From Dryococelus australis (Eukaryota > Arthropoda > Insecta > Phasmatodea > Phasmatidae): a stretch of DNA of 64,000 nucleotides. Under the pieces are notes generated by a model. That model was not told where the DNA came from and did no database searches. It saw only the letters and a program-made list of their open reading frames with translations. The translations under genes and the position numbers were made by a program. Location: assembly GCA_029891345.1 (NCBI GenBank), contig CM057003.1:12440709-12504708 (forward strand), read 5' to 3'. Each line of letters begins with the position of its first letter. Position 1 is the stretch's first letter. This document shows positions 55,764 to 64,000 of the stretch, piece by piece.

Positions 55764-55764
<1 letters not shown>
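55223..55764. mobile_element. 542-bp MITE (family H) with TA target duplication
   Basis: Ends CACTCTAAATCTGAATCAGTG (left) and inverted CACTCTAAAATTCGAATCAG (right), TA at 55221-55222 and 55765-55766. Interior is packed with CACTGATTCAGTG-like short palindromes. The paralogous empty site GTTGTAAGTAACCG is at 63930. Confidence 0.88.
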
Positions 55765-60441
<4,677 letters not shown>

Positions 60442-60729
60442 TGGAGGAGGTCGCGCACGACGCAGGCTCGAGCCTGGGCGGGGCCTCGAAAGCTGCGTCG
60501 TTGTCACGTATGCGAGAGACCGTCACGCCCGACCTTGCCCGATGATTGTGCATTCCCGCAGACCCGTAGCCACATCAACACACGTCGTGCCGCCAGAGGA
60601 CAACACCGGCTCCGCGTCTGGACGTCCGCGACTCGGTGGCTCCCGCCCATGCTTCTCCAGCCTTATTGCTATCGGCCTTCCTTGCATAACGAACTCTGGC
60701 CTCACGCACCAGCCAAACACCGTTATATA
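60442..60729. other. Flank of the minisatellite
   Basis: GC-rich for about 200 bp (CTCGAGCCTGGGCGGGGCCT), with overlapping short frames on both strands and no motif. Confidence 0.45.
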
Positions 60730-60964
60730 GGCTGTTCACTGTAAAATGAGCACTTTTTAAGGCCATCCCAGCAGGCATTAACGACTAATAAATGTGTTTT
60801 ATTGCATCCTTTTAACTTTTGAGATTAGTGGAATATATACACTGCATTTATTAGTCGCATGGCAATGTTTATTTAAAATAAAAAAAGTGCCGCAAAGATA
60901 AAAATTGGCTCAAAGAAAAAATTTTGCAGGACCTTAAAAACTGGTTAAATTACCATGAACAGCC
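60730..60964. mobile_element. MITE family A, short form
   Basis: TA|GGCTGTTCACTGTAAAATGA ... TACCATGAACAGCC. 235 bp; the right flank is ATA rather than TA. Confidence 0.88.
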
Positions 60965-61439
60965 ATAAGTCAGCAGTGTTCGAATGTGTGAAAATGTAGG
61001 ACAAATGGAAATAAAGGGAGGGGGATTTCTTGTTGATATAATATATGTACATACATATAAGGTGTGGAAATTTATTGAAATAATTTAACGTCCGTTTTAG
61101 TTAATCTAGTACCTTATATGGTACTTTGAATTTCTGGTTCTGTGATAACTCTTATATCATACCATACGATTTAAGAGGTGCTAGATATTTAACAATTCTA
61201 TGGAAAAATCATATTATGAATACAAAAAAAAAAAAAAAAACAAAGTTTATGAAGAAAAATGTGTATTTTACAAAAAATCACAAACTCGTATTATGGACAC
61301 AATAATGTTTTTCCAATTGGGAGTGAACGCAGAAATGCAAAAGTTGTGGGAAAAATTCCAGAAGGAGAAGATTCCCTGGCTTCCCCCCCCCCCCTCCCTC
61401 CCACACTCACACTATAATTCCTTCTCTCATTCAATTCGA
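60965..61439. other. AT-rich spacer
   Basis: A17 and C-rich tracts; nothing recognised. Confidence 0.5.
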
Positions 61440-61720
61440 ACACTACTACTTAGCATACCGCTGGAACGCCATTCGCCAATCAGCGCTTGGTGTTCTACTC
61501 GACAACATGCATCCAACAGGGAAATTTCCGAAGCACGCAGAAGATTATCAGACATACAAGACCCGTTCCTAGAGCTTCGCGCAGCCAGTAGAAGAATGGG
61601 TTCATACACATCAAATTAAATGCTGAGCTATTTCGCCTCTGTGTGATTATCTGCTCCGCGACCGATGTCTAGAGATCCGTGAATTTTGCGAGTTCGGCCG
61701 CTAACTCGGTGGTTCGACTG
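61440..61720 (+). mobile_element. Repeat family E, partial
   Basis: GCCATTCGCCAATCAGCGCT and GAGCTTCGCGCAGCCAGTAG match 34.57-34.70 kb; ends with a family B-like GTGAATTTTGCGAGTTCGG. Confidence 0.6.
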
Positions 61721-61812
61721 CAGGCTTAATCGAAGTCCCATCCCCCTCCCCCTCCCCTATTTGTGCGACATCAATGCCGCAGATCTGCTGGCTCTCCTCC
61801 GTGGTTGGTAAA

Positions 61813-62230
61813 GGCTGTTCACGATAAAGTGAGCACTTTAGAAATTAACCTTACAAAAAAATCACTGCCCCTGCATGCATATATTTTAATGGGCGCACTG
61901 AGTGCTATTCGCCCAGTAGAGTTGGTAACGATGGATGAAAAGTAGTTTCACATCTTAACGCCTAATAAAATGTGTTAGGCAACCATTTGTAATAACTTAA
62001 AATTATTTCTTCCACTTTCGGTTTTTTTAATGCACCGAAGTGTAAAAATGAGCAGATTTGTGAAGGACTTACTTTCTTAATAATTCCGCAGTTTCATTTG
62101 ACCGACGCATGAATAAAGTGATGAGGCCCACGGCAATGCTAATTCTACATAAGGCGGAAGAATACACAACGTATATACAAATAGATCTGAAGCAGGGCTT
62201 TCGAAAGTGCTCATTTTACCGTGAACAGCC
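61813..62230. mobile_element. MITE family A, long form
   Basis: GGCTGTTCACGATAAAGTGA ... ATTTTACCGTGAACAGCC. 418 bp, interior inverse of 25939-26318. TSD not readable (AA / TG). Confidence 0.85.
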
Positions 62231-62292
62231 TGTATATTTGTTACGACTTGCACTGATCCCCAACTTTTCTCGGTTGCAGGTGTGGTGATAGC

Positions 62293-62408
62293 CGAAATCC
62301 GCTGCTGAAGAAATTCCTGCTGTTCCTTCTTTATCCCACGTATTTCCTCCCAAATTTCAATCTCGACACTGTCCATCCTCTCACCGACACTGCCCTTCTC
62401 TATCGCTC
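62293..62408 (-). other. Charged coiled-coil-like frame, possible retroelement fragment
   Basis: Reads ...VGERMDSVEIEIWEEIRGIK then KEQQEFLQQRISA, a helical, charged stretch typical of non-LTR ORF1 or gag coiled coils. It is short, adjoins a MITE, and has no conserved domain; a host exon cannot be excluded. Confidence 0.25.
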
Positions 62409-62716
62409 GTGCATGTGTGCGTATTATATATATATATAAGTCGTGTGGTGAAGTGTTACAAGGTAAGCTGGTGCTTGCTCACTACTGTACATTCTCGGTG
62501 CACGCAGCAGGAGCCAGTAACCACCATGCAGCCTAAGGAAACAATGCATTCCGAACACTCACAAGCGAGCTGCGAGAGACCCATTACACCTGTCCTATGG
62601 CGTCGGCTGCAGAGCTACGTTTTAGTACTGATAGTGTAAACAAATAAGCAACCGGGTACAACACGCAGCTGACTCCACCTTGCCTTGCAACAGTTCACCA
62701 CACGCCACTGATATGT

Positions 62717-62770
62717 AGGTGTGTGTGTGTGTGAGAGAGAGAGAGAGCCAGACAGAGAGAGAGAGAGAGG
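62717..62770. repeat. (GT)n(GA)n compound microsatellite
   Basis: GT repeats run into GA repeats, interrupted once by CCAGAC. Confidence 0.9.
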
Positions 62771-62813
62771 TGCTCTATGACTTTGATCTTTAGCGCCAAT
62801 AAAGAAGGAAGGT

Positions 62814-62991
62814 GGTGATGGAGTAGCTACGGAATGCAGAAGTGGCGGAAACTGGAGCACCTCGATAAAACCCGCTGCCCACCAGCAACGTCAGTCACGT
62901 TTTAAATGCAAAATTATGGACGTGTATTCGCCGTGAAATCGAACCGGTTCGTCGTGGTAGGAGGTGCAAGAATACCACTGCAGTCCCTTCC
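62814..62991 (-). mobile_element. SINE family S1, diverged
   Basis: GATAAAACCCGCTGCCCACC and GTGAAATCGAACCGGTTCGT parallel S1; the B box on minus reads GGTTCGATTTC. Confidence 0.65.
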
Positions 62992-63554
62992 AAAGCAAAT
63001 GGAGAAATAACTTTCCCGTATAGCGGACAAGCAACAACTAGAAAATTAATTTCCCCGCGAGGAATGACTGATTTATCGGCTCTATCGAACATTGCGTATA
63101 ATGGACGCTGCACCCGATAGAGTGACTCTTCGTCTTCATTTACTCAGCTGACGACGACGAAGGCGACCTAGCATCCAGTTATTTAGTCACGCACTTAGTT
63201 CGGCGCTGTGTTTGCCTGCCTGCATGTGCCAACGCCGCCGTGTTGAATTCCCCCACTCCTCTTCTCGCTACTTGACACTGGGTGACGTCACTTCGCACCA
63301 GCGTGACGGACAAATCTCTCCCGGGTGTACAGCGTGCGGTGAGCTCACACGACGGACGCCTGCTGTTGCAACACGCGTAGGAAAAAGTAAAGAAATTCCC
63401 TTCTTGGGCAATGGTGCTTCATAAAGCAGCGTTCAAGTGTACCCAGTCTGTGACGTATGCCCCGCCGGAATGAGTCATCTCAGTAAAGGACGTGACACTC
63501 GTAACAGGTTTCAGCGCTGCCGCATGAAGTCGTTTTGCGGCGCGGTAAAATGAC
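62992..63554. other. Intergenic, nothing recognised
   Basis: Mixed composition, short frames without motifs. Confidence 0.45.
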
Positions 63555-63950
63555 CGTGTGCAGTCTATTCGCGGCATTTCCGTACTTTGTGAAGCAAACA
63601 TTAGAAAAATTACCCTATGTATTACGTGTATGGTTGTTTCCTGAGTATGTCATGTATCGCAAACGTTTTATACTTGTGTTAAAATAAAAGCACCTTATTT
63701 TTTTTTCGTTGAATTCAACTTATAATTTAATATGAATAAATACAGAGAAAATATGTGTGTTGGCAATGCCTAGTAACAAATAGTTCGTGCGTAAACTATT
63801 ATTACACTGAGTGCGCACGAATGCGGTGCGTTGTCCCTTTGGTATAATTTTCTGGACTCGGTAAAGCTTTGTTTGCATGGGGCGGAGGAATATTGAAGGA
63901 AGTAGAACGTTAGCAGGGCTTCAGAACAGTTGTAAGTAACCGTAAACGTG
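63555..63950 (+). repeat. Family C repeat, best plus-strand reference copy
   Basis: Runs from GTGCAGTCTATTCGCGGCAT through GTGCGTTGTCCCTTTGGTAT and GGGGCGGAGGAATATT to GTTGTAAGTAACCGTAAACG. Preserves empty sites for two insertions seen elsewhere in the window. Confidence 0.75.
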
Positions 63951-64000
63951 AACTTGTATTCCGTACAGCTAACAACAGACGTGTTTGATATATTTTGACC

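Overview
This is a window of eukaryotic, almost certainly insect, nuclear DNA. The base sequence is AT-rich. The one recognisable gene has large introns with GT-AG ends, and tRNA-derived SINEs and TA-flanked miniature inverted-repeat elements (MITEs) are scattered throughout. One SINE at about 38.8-39.0 kb is of a type I associate with polyneopteran insects (stick insects, locusts, roaches and relatives). I infer a polyneopteran with a repeat-rich genome and cannot name the species.

The only host protein gene I can support is a secreted serpin on the minus strand, from the ATG at 27473 to the TAG at 9654. Its five coding exons are 27473-27183, 24092-23793, 20581-20446, 17143-16911 and 9938-9654. 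All splice sites are GT-AG and the phases fit, giving an uninterrupted 414-residue protein. It has a signal peptide, the serpin core, an inhibitory-type hinge (GTEAAAAT) and the C-terminal serpin signature (FICNHPF). It looks like the orthologue of Drosophila Spn88Ea (Spn5), a haemolymph serpin linked to Toll signalling and wing expansion. A minus-strand AATAAA lies 248 bases past the stop codon.

Region by region. 1-9.4 kb is downstream intergenic DNA with a 38-bp minisatellite (0.58-1.14 kb), a decayed mariner transposase (about 3.1-3.3 kb) and a 688-bp PIF-like element inserted in another repeat (5495-6182). 9.6-27.5 kb is the serpin gene. Its introns hold SINEs, MITEs and a GC-rich degenerate retroelement-like block (12.7-16.4 kb). 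27.5-28.5 kb, immediately upstream of the start codon, is a stack of repeats rather than unique promoter sequence. 28.5-55 kb is a graveyard of TA-flanked MITEs, SINEs, tandem duplications and a deletion derivative of a Tc1/mariner-type transposon (36015-36888). 55.76-60.44 kb is a minisatellite of roughly 80 copies of a GC-rich 54-bp unit, interrupted by a run of 162 A followed by 177 T. 60.4-64 kb returns to MITEs and SINE fragments.

The striking content is structural. There are nested insertions whose empty sites survive in paralogous repeats elsewhere in the same window, which lets insertion boundaries and relative order be read directly. I saw no second conserved host gene, no functional tRNA or rRNA, and no operon, CRISPR or other multi-gene system.
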